Of a DNA stretch of 64,000 nucleotides, positions 12,752 through 24,999 are shown piece by piece. Source of the DNA: Isoetes taiwanensis (Eukaryota; Streptophyta; Lycopodiopsida; Isoetales; Isoetaceae); assembly GCA_021234155.1 (NCBI GenBank), contig JAJEKV010000015.1:4222902-4286901 (forward strand), written 5' to 3'. Numbering within the stretch: position 1 is the first letter of the stretch; every line of letters begins with the position of its first letter. Below the pieces are notes generated by a model. The model was given only the letters and a program-made list of their open reading frames with translations, was not told the DNA's origin and did not search any database. The translations under genes and the position numbers were made by a program.

Positions 12752-13140
12752 CAACAGACGGTCTCGGCCATAGAATCAACAAATCCAATGACTGTGGTAA
12801 GCTCCCGAGGAATAGGACCAGCCAAAAGATTGTTTCTTAGTCGGAATGATACAAGAGATGCAATGTTGCCGATGGCGTTGGGGATATTTCCGGTGAGCTT
12901 ATTTCCACTTAGGTCAACCGCAACCAAGGTACCAAGCTCCCCCAACTCTGGTGGTACAACCCCTGACAAAGAGTTCTCTACGAGATTGATGGTTCTTTAA
13001 GGCGTTCTACTGATCCAAGGATATTAAAACCGGCATCACTCGCCGCCTCAAATACTTCATAGAGTCCTTTCTTTTGGTCTCGTTGATTGCTTGAGGTCCG
13101 GGTTCGCCTCATGGGGATCACCATAGCCAGATGCTTGAGG
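12752..13140 (-). pseudogene. Leucine-rich-repeat protein fragment
   Basis: Minus-strand reading from about 13,003 gives 'RTINLVENSLSGVVPPELGE', then 'LGTLVAVDLSGNKLTGNIPN', then 'NIASLVSFRLRNNLLAGPIP'. That is about three plant-type 24-residue LRRs (LxxLxLxxNxLxGxIP), as in extracellular domains of LRR receptor kinases or receptor-like proteins. A stop codon precedes the first repeat, the reading degenerates after about 12,775, and no signal peptide, membrane segment or kinase domain is nearby. Upstream on the same strand (13,005-13,140) a readable stretch 'KGLYEVFEAASDAGFNILGS' might be an extension in another frame. This is a fragment of a larger gene. Confidence 0.7.
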
Positions 13141-14560
13141 TCCGGGTGATTTTTTTCTCCCTGACAACCCGAAAGATAGACTGGAGGATTTATATCCTCC
13201 TATTTCAATCACGAAATTACTATCCAGAAGGGATCATTAAGCAACTTTAATATGATGTTTATTGGATCAATGAAATTCAGAGTTGATACTCACAGCTCTT
13301 CCCTTGATGCAGGGCTTCTCATGGTACTAGTCAGGCGTTTCAAATGGAGAAGGATGGACCTAAGCATTAATCAAAGATGGATGGACTTCTTCGGGCCTCC
13401 AAATAAGCATGAGGAACCGTGCAATTATGACTGTAACTGTGATATGAACCTGCTGAGGAGGGACTATACATGCGAAGCTAAGGATGCCAAGGGGAGATTC
13501 AACATTGCTAAAGCTTCATCCTGTTTGTGCACATGTTTGTGCACATTCTGTACACTTAGCTTTGCTCTGAAAGGAAGAGGGCGAAAGAGGAACCTTAACA
13601 TATTGACATATCATTAGCTGAACACTATCTGCTGCATAATCTTCTGGTTGACTGGTGCTTGGTGCTGGTGCTGTGTTGTTAACAAGAAGAACTAATTTCG
13701 TTTTTTAAGGGTTTATTGCTTCCCTTTTAAAAAAAAAGCACTATCTTTTTGTATCTTCATACACATACTATATCTAATATATAGAAGCTTCAATTAAAAA
13801 AAGAAACGAAAAAAGAAATCCGGTATCACTAACAATACACATGCAAATTTTCTAGTTATATCTCAAATATTTTTCGAACCCTGGCTGTGTCTACTGGAAT
13901 CCCATGTGTCGTGTGATATCGTTTGTTGAAATCATGGCAACTAGGGTATTAATATCTTAAGCTGATAAAACGAGTTGTACCAATTATTATAGAAGATAAC
14001 AAGCTCTTATGCTGCCAAAATCCTCCTTTTAAATAAGAGCCCAACTGATCTATATTAGGGATATGTTTGAAGGAATGTTTATGAAAATGGTGGTGAATAT
14101 AAGGTTGTGAAGTGGTGATCTCACGAGTGAGTGAGTTAGGTAGGTAAAACTTAACTTGTGCAAAAGCACGAAATGGCATTAAAGTCAAATGGATTAAGAT
14201 TGAGGTCGAGATCTGGGCATTTACATAAACCATATGGAAAAAGAAAACACCATGTGGATGGAAATGTATAGCCTATGGGCAAGAACATGTGCAGAATGGT
14301 GGCCTTAATTAAGGGTAGTTAGGTAAAAGGTTAATGCAAATAGATGGGAAATCACAATCATATAAAAGCCCATATAAAATCAATAAAACTGCGGAGAATT
14401 TATAGATAGAGCATATTTGAGGCATGCATTTATAGCAGCTCGAAACATCATTAAGGAGCGAATCTGAGAGCAAAAGAAAGGAGCCAAGTTGAAGGAAGAA
14501 TGCTCGGATACGACAGAAATATGGTCTTTTAAAAAAAAAAAAAAAAAAATGGATACCGTT
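13141..14560. other. No recognisable gene
   Basis: An ORF at 13,252-13,617 (121 aa, Cys-rich near its end) has no family signature I know. A-rich runs occur near 13,728 and 14,530. Confidence 0.4.
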
Positions 14561-14695
14561 TTAGGGGCCGCACTGCCGGCTTGTCATTTTCCGGGCACCT
14601 CGAGATTCTGCTGCGGAATCTGGGGCCGCCGGTCGCTTTCCCGCTGACGGGCCAGGGCCATAGCCCGCATGATCGCCTGCACCTGCAAAGGCTGT
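14561..14695. other. GC-rich patch
   Basis: An abrupt GC-rich island ('ggggccgcactgccggcttg', 'tctggggccgccggtcgctt') in an AT-rich setting, immediately after an A19 run. It looks like an inserted fragment of a GC-richer element, but no reading frame identifies it. Confidence 0.4.
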
Positions 14696-14880
14696 TATAC
14701 AAAATACCTTTGTTTCTGTTTACGAAGGAAAAAAAAAACCTTTGCTTCGAAAAAAAATAAATACTTTTATACCTTTGTTTTGTTTTATGACCAAGAAAAT
14801 ACCTTTGTTTTTTGCTTATCAGAAAAAAAAATACCTTTGTTTTGCTAACACCTTTGATTTCCTTTTTTTTGGGCCTTGTT
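14696..14880. repeat. Degenerate 'atacctttgttt' repeats
   Basis: At least five interspersed copies of 'acctttg(t)ttt' separated by A or T runs. This is a low-order simple repeat. Confidence 0.6.
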
Positions 14881-17800
14881 TATTGCTTCAAACAAAGTAA
14901 AAGGTTTCCTGGGACCATTGTCCCCTGCCCCATGCCCTGCATATGTGCCCCCTTGCTAGTCAAAAAGCTCCCCAGGACCACCCCCATGTGTCCCCCCAAG
15001 CCTTATTCATATGGCTCTTTCTACTTGCCTTTTCCTACCTCCCACCCAGTTCATGTGCAGGCCCAGTTCATGTTCAGGAGACCCCTCGTACTTTTCCTCC
15101 TCATCAACGGATAAATCACCTGTCTAATTGCATGTCGAAACGTCACTCCTGTATCTTGTATCTCTTGCCAGTTTTTTTCCTTCCACTTACACCTGTCGTA
15201 ATAACTTTGAGACTTCTTCTCTTCTGCTGGTCTATAAGTTGTTCTCCTGCAGTCTAATTTCAAGTAAGCCCATCGTTATCTTATCTCTGGGCATTCTCTA
15301 CTTGCCAATTTTCACCTTGCATGTATGTCCCTCGCAGTACAAAGTGGGTATGGCAAGCTGGTAGATATGTTCAGTTATCGCTAATTGCATGTAAACAAGT
15401 CATTATCCACCTACTTGACAATGATACTCATATGTCTTATTCACCTATTGTATCTTTGCATGTTGCTCATATTGGACTTGGGTATGGTAATTGACTCAGA
15501 GATCCAGTAGATTGGTCTTGATAAATAGCTTATAGAGCATTTAGAATCGCATAGTCTACTCTTCCTAGCATATCACCTTGGCTTGATTTAGCCTCCACTA
15601 GATACTTCATAAACTCAATATAATAGATAAATTTTCTAAACTTAGAAATCCAGAAAACAAGTAACTCAACATCAAAAGCACCTACTATATTTATTTTGAA
15701 TTGATTCTACCAGAAATTCACGTAACAATAGTTAGGTATTCTCCTTGCTATCACATCCTTTTTTCTATCTAGTATTTTCAAATATCGAGGAAAATAATCG
15801 ACAACTGTCTTTTGAAACGTCATGTGCTTTGTTGTATTGCATTTCCATAGAGTAAAGTTTTATAATATCAAGATGTAAGTCCTTTTACAATTGTAATGCA
15901 ATTCTATTGTGACGTGGGGGTCAGAGGTTTCATTTTTCTTTCTATGCATTGATTTAGACAACAACAATTATATGAATATCTTTTTGGGCATTTTCAATGA
16001 CTGCAAAAAACAATATTTTAAGTATATTTTCTCTTTTCGAGTGAACGTATTCTCCAATGCACTTATGGCCGATAAGATTCATCATTGTTAACATCATCAT
16101 TAATGTGTATGTTTGAAAGCAAAGAACTCATCCCAACAAAAGTTGTGAATTTTGAGGGATGACAACACACAAAATGAATTTGTTATTTGATTTGCAAGGC
16201 TGTCAAGTCACTTCAATTTTGTCACCTTATTATTCCCATAGGGAATTCTACTCCTTCTTTGCATAGGTTTGTGTTAATTATTTAAGTTTTAGCATTGAAT
16301 GGAATGATAAGATTGTGACACAGTCTTATGACTGCATTCCATATGAAGACTAGGGCATTAACATATTGACAATAATAATATCAACGTAAAGTATAATAGT
16401 TAAATGGATAAAGGTGGAACACTAGAATGATTCAAGAAATTCATAGTACTTTTAATTCTTTCCCTTGACGATTTGATGAGATCATCATTTTGTTGTAGAC
16501 CTTTGGGATTTGAAACTAGTAGTCGATACTATTACCAAGAACTTTCAAGAATATTCTAGGCTATGCAAATATGCGATTAGGAGACGATGGCTGTAAAAGA
16601 AGACAAGATAGTGAATATCGAAGTTAGAATAGCAACTAACATCTCCCATAACATACAAAACAATGTACGTCTAAATTATCTGATTTGATCTTAAATTGAT
16701 TATAAAACTTGTCACGAGGCACACATTTTTTTACAATTGTTAACCTTGAAACTTGCAAGTATGTATGGCATATCCAAATTGTACTATAGTATGGAATAAT
16801 CATGTTCCCGAGGTTAAGAATAGTGAATGTCTGCTTAAGAATAGTGAATGTCTGGTGCATCACATATAATTCTCTAGGCATTTTGTTGTACAATATATAT
16901 GATGCTATATTGTGACAACTTGTTACATGTACTATGATCCCTTGTGGGAGTAGTTACATTCCTAGATGAATTTAATGGCTCCTACATAAAACTGCTTGTT
17001 GAATTGGTACCTTGCATGGGGCACATATACAGTTTTTGTTTGTTGAAAGGACCTAGAACTAGAGACATATCGCGACATTTGAAGAAGTGACATAAATACC
17101 AAAAAGAGCTCTTTTCAAGTGATGGCCATCAAAGCATTAAGTTATGACATCTGGTCATATTACCCAGGTTCCTAAAGCTTAACACTAATCCTAAGAGACC
17201 ATCATACCTACCAATATTGACCCCATACAAATGTCAAGATAACAACTAGAAAAAGTAACGAGAAAAAAATAAAAAGGACAAATAAATGTTGCAACATGGC
17301 CTGGAGGAGAATCTTGCTTTTAGCTCTTATGTTTAGATATTTGTCGTCTAACTTCAAACTATTATCTCAGAACTTGTCATGGGCTTCACCCTCAGTTGTC
17401 CTTTTTTACCCCACAACATGTGCGACAACCCACACCCGTGAATTGCATAGGACAAGGGTTGGGACCTCAATTTAGAGCCTGACATTATTGGGACCAGTTC
17501 CGCACATCTTTTAGACCCCTCAATTACACACACCAACTATTGTTGGGACCAATTTTACACACCTTTTTAGACCACGTTGGGTTTCTGCCTATCTTAATTG
17601 GACCACAACATTCTTTGTTTTAACACAATTTGCCGTATGTCACTCTTGTCATGCTAGGTGTTTGTCACCAAACACCCTTGTATGCTTAGGAAATAGATAT
17701 AAGATTCTCTTGCTTTCTACAATTCTATATTTTTACTATGTTATCCCCTTTAATATGTATTAACTATTGCCTCACTTGTAACACCCATCATGCCCTTAAA

Positions 17801-19120
17801 TGAATGTCTTATCATGTTGTGTCAACACACATTCTTGTTTTTATTCTTCTATGCCAAACGCCGCTCGCGACGGCGTGACCTGCCAGTTTACGGCTAGGGA
17901 AGACGAAATTTGTGAACCTCGGAGCAGGCAACATATCAATTATTCCATCTGCTTGCATTGGATTCAATTATTCTCTCCATCAGCCCTCATAATGCCCTGG
18001 CATTTTTTTTTTTGACTAATTGTGTCTATCCATGATGTATTAAAGGCATGCACTTTCTGCTTTTCCACTTTTGCATTGCTAATAGTGTTGTAGTATAACA
18101 TTGTAACTATACATGCGCCCTCAATTATTCTTTCTGGATTAGGTTGAAGTCAAAATGGTGTTCTTGTACTTCCTCAATGCTTTAATGATCGCCTACTATT
18201 GTCAATTCTCTACACTTGAGATGAGATGTATTCAAATAGAAATTAGAGGCGTGCTAACTTTCTAGCATCACTTTTGATGATGGCTATGCACGCTTTTTCT
18301 ATGCTGCCCTTTGTATACTCCATTGGTGTCCATTCAAACCATAACTTTGAGAACAATGATTTTACGATTTATTTATATAGGCATTATTGACGACTTTAGA
18401 TACATTGGCTTTTCCATTCAACTATTCAACTACAAGGAAAATATAAAGAAAATGCAAAGTTCTACTTGCTTACTTTAAACAGATCATTGTTCATTTAAGT
18501 TAGTATCATTGTTCATTTAAGTTAACATTGTGTACGAATCTATATGATACACTTGTAATTAACTTTATTTGGAAATCTAGAACGAAGCATACCCGATGTT
18601 CTTTCCCTTCACATCTTCTTTATATTTTGTTTGTACACTAAAAGCCTTACAATATTATTTAACTTCCTTTGTTATTTCTTATAACAAGCTTTTTGAATCC
18701 TGATCTGTAGCTTATCTTATATGAGGCAAAGAAATTTTGCATTACCGGCTTGTCTTTGCTTAATGGTTACAAGAAATTTATCGCGCGGCTTCTCTTTTTC
18801 TATCCCACTTATAGGGGGTGGATTTGTGTCAAGCCCCTCCCCTGATAAATTTCTCTTTTTCAACTCACTTATAGGGGTGGAGTTGTGTGATGTTTGTCTT
18901 GGTGTCAGTGGAAATTGCCCCTTTAGTTTTCTCAGGCTGCTGCTAGTAGCTGCTACACCACATAAGCAATAGAGGAGAACACTTCACACTTGTAAAAAAA
19001 GAAGGAAAAACACAACCTAACAATACAAGAATTGTTTTGGATCAGTCCAGCAACAAGCACATGGGGATGCATGCGCATTGGAGATGCAAATGCATTGCCA
19101 AATTACAGCGGCTCTAGATA
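14881..19120. other. No recognisable gene; AT-rich
   Basis: Over 4 kb without a supported gene. I note a 20-base tandem duplication 'ttaagaatagtgaatgtctg' near 16,815-16,855 and a Pro/Ser-rich open frame at 14,812-15,114 lacking any family match. Confidence 0.45.
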
Positions 19121-19129
19121 TAGCCTTGA

Positions 19130-19290
19130 GGTCATTACAGGAGCAAGGGCAAGAGCACATGGCCCAATTTATGGAGCAAGAGCAAGGACACATGCCTCAA
19201 TTTATGGAGCAAGGGCAAGGACATACATCCCAACTTATGGAGCAAGAGCAAGTGCGGAGCAAGAGCAAGAGCAAATGTTCAAAATTATAG
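19130..19290 (+). repeat. 33-base minisatellite (Gln/Glu-rich if translated)
   Basis: Units of about 33 bases built on 'tatggagcaagagcaaggac' repeat four to five times. One frame (19,078-19,290) would encode 'QFMEQEQGHMPQFMEQGQGH'. A coding origin is possible but unproven. Confidence 0.6.
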
Positions 19291-19532
19291 AGCAAGAGAA
19301 AGGCATGCATGAGAGAGAGAGAAGAACATAGAGACACATCTGCATGCGGATATTGATCATTGATGCTAATGTTGATTTACGCTTTATTTGATATTGGAGA
19401 ACTAGATATCATGCCACAAGTAGATGCGAAAAAGACATGGACACACATGCCATGTCTCCGGCTATTTGATAGTGAAAAAATTTAACGGCAATTTTCAAAT
19501 ATGATAAATGAGAATACTTCACCGCACCTACT

Positions 19533-19700
19533 CCCCCTTTTTTTTGAAGGATAAAGAATTATACTATATTGAATAAATGTTACATGACTACACAGCAAAT
19601 AGACATCCTCCTGCACAAGTTCGAAGAGGGGGTAGCTACAGAGTCAACCTACAACCTTATACTTGATGTTGAGGATCCCTAGCCACTAAAGTTTGAAATT
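19533..19700 (-). mobile_element. L1-type LINE 3' end (minus strand)
   Basis: Poly(T) then 'gaaggataaagaattatact' and 'gaataaatgttac' reads on the minus strand as an L1 3' UTR (TTTATT..., ...CCTTC, poly(A)). The 5' limit is unclear. Confidence 0.4.
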
Positions 19701-21850
19701 CCTCCATATTATCTCCTTCATAATTCAATTTTTGCGCTTTTGTGAATCCAAACAGACCAACTTCTTCTTGTTAGAAACTATCATCCAGAGAGAATGACAA
19801 TATCTATTGCACCTGATGCTAATATCAAATGTGTGCCCGTTCGAGATGGGAATCGTAAGTTGTTCTCTCACACGATAGTACATGGGGTGAGGAATAATGT
19901 TTCCTCACAAAAAATCTTGCACCTTATTTAAACACCACTGCTTCACGATATATCCTATATGACATCCTAACACCTCCATCCCCTCCTCCATACACGCATC
20001 TTTTGTGCTCTCAACCATAGCTATAAGCATGTCATTGTCCATTGTTAGCTATTGTGTGATGCCATTGAATGCGAAGTTGGTTCAAAGATCTAAGACTCGC
20101 CTAATTTGATCTAGTTTGAGGATGTGATGACAACCCAATGTTGCACAATATGAATATATGGAACAACAAACAATATGATTGTTATTTTCATCTTATTCTT
20201 ATGTTGTTGATCGACAATGTGAGAATCCATCATATCATCTTATGTGCCTAGTTGCCTACTATCTTTGGGGTAAAAATTAATTAAGTAAGATAAAAGGCTA
20301 AAAGGTAAAAGTCTTAGATAGTGCCAATATATAAAGTAAGTTGTATATGGTAGAAAATACAAAAATAATTACCTAAATCATTAGAAGGCGGGAATACAAA
20401 AGTTAACCGCATTTACATTGGAGCATTAAGGTCTAAAACGTTATATTAGCAAAAATAGGGGAGAAAGATTGAAAAACAAAGGGAGCCTTTTCTCCCGTGG
20501 CTATAGTCGACCCATTAAGCTTCTAACCGTTGTTAGGTGTAATTTTTCTAATCTTTTAGAGGGCTTTTTGTGCATATTATACATTTAGAATCAAAAACAT
20601 TAGAATCCTGGGATATTTGTGCACGAAGTCTCTGTCTATGTCTGCCGGATTTTGATCCTCCTTTCCCTATTTTTTTTCGTGTGAGCTACCTATCGCCATG
20701 AACCCAAAAGTTTTGGATTTACAGCGTGGTGCGGTGCCTTTGCATCTGAGAATGAAGAAGCGGACTCTCTGAATACCGAGAATAATTTCTGGATTTAGAA
20801 ATCTGGGCGTTCTCTGTCATTGCAACCATGAAGCATTCTCTGTCATTGCAGCGGATGGGTGAATACGATGAGGATTTGAAAGGGAAAAGCAGAAGGGGCT
20901 CTATTTGAAGCATTTCGACATAGAACACGCACGTAACCCGGATCAAATCGCTCCACGTATGCGCTACTAAAGAAAATCTACGCTCCAGTCGTGCCGATTC
21001 AAAAATCTACTAAGTATTGCCCCACGATCCTAGCGTGGATCCAGAAGATAAGTGGTGCTCTTAAAATGTTTGAACCTAGGGAGTCTAGAATAGGAAATCG
21101 CTTGATTTTTAAGATAGCGGATGCATTCTTGCGATTTTTTGATTTTTGGCCTTTTGAAATCAATACCACAATAATTTGTTCTTTCCTCACATTATCCATA
21201 GCCATCATTTCGGCCAGAAGCTCGTCTTATTGGCATAATGGCTCTTATAATGTGGTGATTCGGCGATGACCTATGCACCATCTTTAGATGGAATCCTTGT
21301 CCGAATCATTTTGCTTTTCGCGAGAGATATGCCTTGTCCACTGTGCTTTCGTTGCTTTCGCCCGGAATGGGGCGAGCAAGCTGGAAAGCAAAGGATTTGG
21401 CGGAAGCGGAGTAAGCAAAGGCGGCGTCAATCAAAGTTATTATTTATCCACACCGTCTTTGATTGGTAATCTCTATTCAAGTCGAAGGAGGAAGGAGGTG
21501 CAAATAAAAGGCTGAAACACAAACGTGTGTCGGGAGAGCTAATTTCAAAGAAAATGTAGCAAATAAATTATGAACATGCATTATATAAGAGTGATAAACT
21601 CCTTAATGTTGAAGCCTTCTCTAGTTTTCGTATTAAGAGACCACCTCTCTCTACCCTTGCTATAACATCTTCGACCCCTAGCCAAATGTCTCCATTTCCC
21701 TTTGTTCCCTCTGCGCAATCTTAGCAACTTCTATTTTTAGCTATCCCCTGCTGCTTTGCTCTTCACGCAGTTTTAGGCCTAAACACTCCACCATAGACCA
21801 TATTTTTTACATTGCGCCTTATTAGGGGACAATAAAAATAAGCGGCAAGA
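19701..21850. other. No recognisable gene
   Basis: Open frames at 20,719-20,946, 20,991-21,269 and 21,266-21,515 show no family signature. A duplicated 'cattctctgtcattgca' occurs near 20,810-20,850. Confidence 0.45.
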
Positions 21851-21854
21851 TTTG

Positions 21855-22630
21855 TATTCTTGATTGATGAATTTCGTGAAGTTCAACCACGGTCCTTGGA
21901 GAGAGGTACGTGGGAAAAATTAATCACGATTAAGGATCCACCAAGAGTTGCAAAATGCGATTATACAAAATATCTGAAACATGCTCGGTTCGAATGCCAC
22001 CCATATACCATCTTCTCAGCGGTAGTATCGGAGTCTACCAAGGTTCCACTCTCTCCCGCTTGGTTGAACTATACATTGATTAGCTTGAGCACTAACTTGC
22101 TCCGACATGGAGGTGGAGGGGTCGGTTTGCTCACCATATCATCCTTCCCTAATATGCGAAGATGATGTGGATCTCTTCGCACACACCCCGCAAAGTGTGC
22201 ACCTTGATTGCAATGAGGACCGGCCGGGACTGGAATGTGCACCAATTCGATCAAGGCCGGGAGCCTCGGCGTAACATAGACGACCTTGCTTCATTTATCA
22301 AGGTCCGGAATGTGGAACTAGTGCAAACATAAAATTACGTGAGTGGAATGCACTACTACCATATCTTTTGGATCTGGTATCGAGAAATTAGTGGCGACAA
22401 GTTGGAAGACTTTCCTTCTATGAAATGTAGAATAATTGCCACAACGCAGAACTTTCCGACTTGTTCCATCAGCCATAATTGTTCAAGGTTAATTCTTTCT
22501 ATGAAGTAGAGGTATGGAGGCTAGAGATATCACTTGCCACTTGGGAGGACTTGGAACATGTCCAAAAAGTCATTCTTAACTCAAGCACTTAGAGTTAGTT
22601 AGTCCACAATCCCATATCAAACAATTCTAT
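21855..22630 (+). pseudogene. LINE reverse transcriptase, broken copy D
   Basis: A diverged internal fragment of the pentanucleotide-tailed LINE family. The segment 'agtatcggagtctaccaagg' onto 'ccactctctcccgcttggtt' is the GVRQGCPLS-coding region, and 'gatgatgtggatctcttcgc' (near 22,160) is the YADDVDL-coding region with a one-codon disturbance before Asp-Asp. 'gtccacaatcccatatcaaa' (near 22,600) matches the C-terminal part of copies A to C. Multiple frameshifts; no 3' tail. Confidence 0.75.
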
Positions 22631-22830
22631 ACGAGATATGGCTTAGTTCTTCAATGTGCTGCTCTGAAATGTCACAAATATAATGTCAAAAGGTGGTAAA
22701 CATGGGAGACAGTCACCTTCGAAACCTCACCCACACAATGGTCGTAGGTCCACAGTGCCATGCGAGCCATTTGGTTCCCTAGACAGGTGCAGAACAATAA
22801 GGACCACAATCGCTTGAAGCAATACCACAG

Positions 22831-23006
22831 AAATGGGCAGGAAATTGGAGGAGATAATGATAAAGACATTTGACTCAATATATGGTAGAATGGATAGAGA
22901 TAAGAAAATAAGAGGAAGAAATGGGCAAGAAATTGGAGGAGATAATGACAAAGACATTTGACTCAATATATGATAGAATAGATAAAGATAGGGAAATAAA
23001 AGGAAA
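22831..23006. repeat. 88-base tandem duplication
   Basis: Two adjacent copies beginning 'aaatgggcaggaaattggag' (22,831) and 'aaatgggcaagaaattggag' (22,919), about 90 percent alike by eye. This is a simple tandem duplication. Confidence 0.8.
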
Positions 23007-23849
23007 TCCATGCACAATAGTTTCCTCTTTTTCTTGAACTTTGGTGGTGAGGGGGTAGGGGATGTGGTGATGGGAGCTACAAGATTCAGTTAAAGTTGTG
23101 AAGTCTATATATTTTATATTATTTTGAAACTTTGGTATTGGAACATTTGTATGTACCAAGCAAATCATGAAAGCATTTAGGGAACGTTTTGAAAAAGCAT
23201 ATATGAACTTTGATTAGGAATACAATGAGAGCTAAGTACAACATTCTTGAATAAGTGACCCCAGCTTATGCAAAATTTAAAGGAGAACAAAATCAACACA
23301 CCTCCCTGAATTTGTGGCGAACAAATATAATTCAAACTATTGGAAAGCCAAGATCTTTGAAAGGCAAAGAGTAAACTTTAACCCAAATTAATTTAGATGG
23401 CCCCGGTTCATATTGGCTGTTTGCTCGGCTTCACTTAGAAAGATAGACAGAAACAGCCAATGGGAAACTACAGCCATGAGCCCAATGAACGTGTGTCATT
23501 CCACTAGCTGTATTGCCATGTACAATAGCTCAAACATTGCTTTAACAACACATTTCTATAGGCATTGGGCTTACTCAATTCAAGTGGTGAAGTGGCTTCA
23601 ATGTGAATAATCGGGTTGTGAAATGAAGCAAACAAGCAAAGCGAAATGAACAAACTGCCGAGAGAGGATACTTGGTTTTCAAGCAAAATACAAAATAATC
23701 CACTAGATACATCACTTTGAATGGTGTTTGCTACCATATACATGACGGCCTAGAAAAATCCACACGTGTTGTATGAAGAAATCTAGGTGGGTTATGGACC
23801 CCCGATACGAGAAGATTAGGAGGAAATAAAACTTTGATCACTAAGAAGC
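23007..23849. other. No recognisable gene
   Basis: AT-rich spacer. The open frames here overlap each other on both strands and have no signature. Confidence 0.5.
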
Positions 23850-24740
23850 CTCTCTATAGTGGGTAGAGTGACGGTAGCCAATGTTGTGCTTGGATCCCCA
23901 CATGTCTTCTGCTCCTCGGTCCTCGTGGGCCCTAAAACAGTCTACGAGAAGCTCCAGAGGATGATCAGGATGTTCATATGGAATGGTCCCTCTGAACTTG
24001 CATGGTCTGAGGTATGCAGAGACATGAGAGATGGTGGATTGGGCTGCAAGGAGCTCTTTTTTGCAAGCTTCGAGGTCAAAGCAAAAATAATCTGGGAGAT
24101 CTCTTATGGGGAGCAATCACTGCGCTTCACTTTGTTCGATCCTGGCTAGGCAAATGCACCCTTATGCAGGCCATCAGTTCCCATGGAGGAGGTAAGCTCC
24201 TTCTTTTACTCAGTCTCTATGCCACGTGGTGTATCTTCTGTTATGCGAGGTCTACTCAGTGCATGGCAAGAGGTTATAGAGGTTTTCCACCTAAAGCCAC
24301 CCTGGTGGAAGTGGGGGGCCTTAGCATCTTCTAGAACACAACAGTATGGGAAAAGCGTGGGCTACCCCTGGCTCTGGTCCACCCCCGTATATATTCGAGG
24401 TGGAGACAACAAGGGATCCGCCACTTAGCTGATGTGTGGTTGGATGGTCAATGGTTGTCTTGGTCTGAACTCCAAAATCGGCTCAAACAAGCTAGTGTGT
24501 TGGACAAGAGTATATTTAGATGCATTTTGGCTAATGTGCATGACTGGTCAAGGATTGTGCCTTGGTGAGCTCTGGGAGATTGAAGGGCAAGAGGGATACT
24601 CAGTAAGTGGGATTTACAGGCTAAAAACAAAGTTGCGTATTAAATGGGAACAAATCAAAAGCGAGAGCGAAAGGAATATTCCTCAAAGATTCCCCCTTTT
24701 TTTTTTTTTTTACAAAAACGGGGTAAAAAAAAAAAAAAAA
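23850..24740 (+). pseudogene. L1-type LINE ORF2 C-terminal fragment
   Basis: Reads 'MGRVTVANVVLGSPHVFCSS', 'LQRMIRMFIWNGPSELAWSE' and 'VCRDMRDGGLGCKELFFASF' (23,859 on). This is the well-known post-RT region of plant L1 ORF2 ('GR...LV...', 'FLW', 'W..VC.P...GGLG...'). Further on, in another frame, 'HLADVWLDGQWLSWSELQNR' continues the same domain. Frameshifts and stops break it. It ends at a poly(A) run (24,726-24,740), consistent with an L1 3' terminus. It is a different family from the pentanucleotide-tailed LINEs. Confidence 0.8.
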
Positions 24741-24999
24741 GATGCATGAAATTCTATTTTGACCCCCAAAAGTGACTAATTTTTTGTGCAACGAAAGAAT
24801 TGACTTTTTTAAAGTGTCATTTTTCTTAGCAAATAGAATGTTCTTGAAGTATATTTTACGAGAGAAACCCTAATTTCAGAGGATAAAATATTTCACAAAA
24901 AATTGAAGTTAGTCCGTAACTGAAACTGTAGTATTCTCAAAATTTGAAGATAGAATCTTCATATTCACATGCAAAATTCTGATCTTTTTCTAAGACTCA

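Noticed and set aside
13252-13617. 121-residue open frame, Cys-rich
   Set aside because: No recognisable domain; its length is compatible with chance in this composition.
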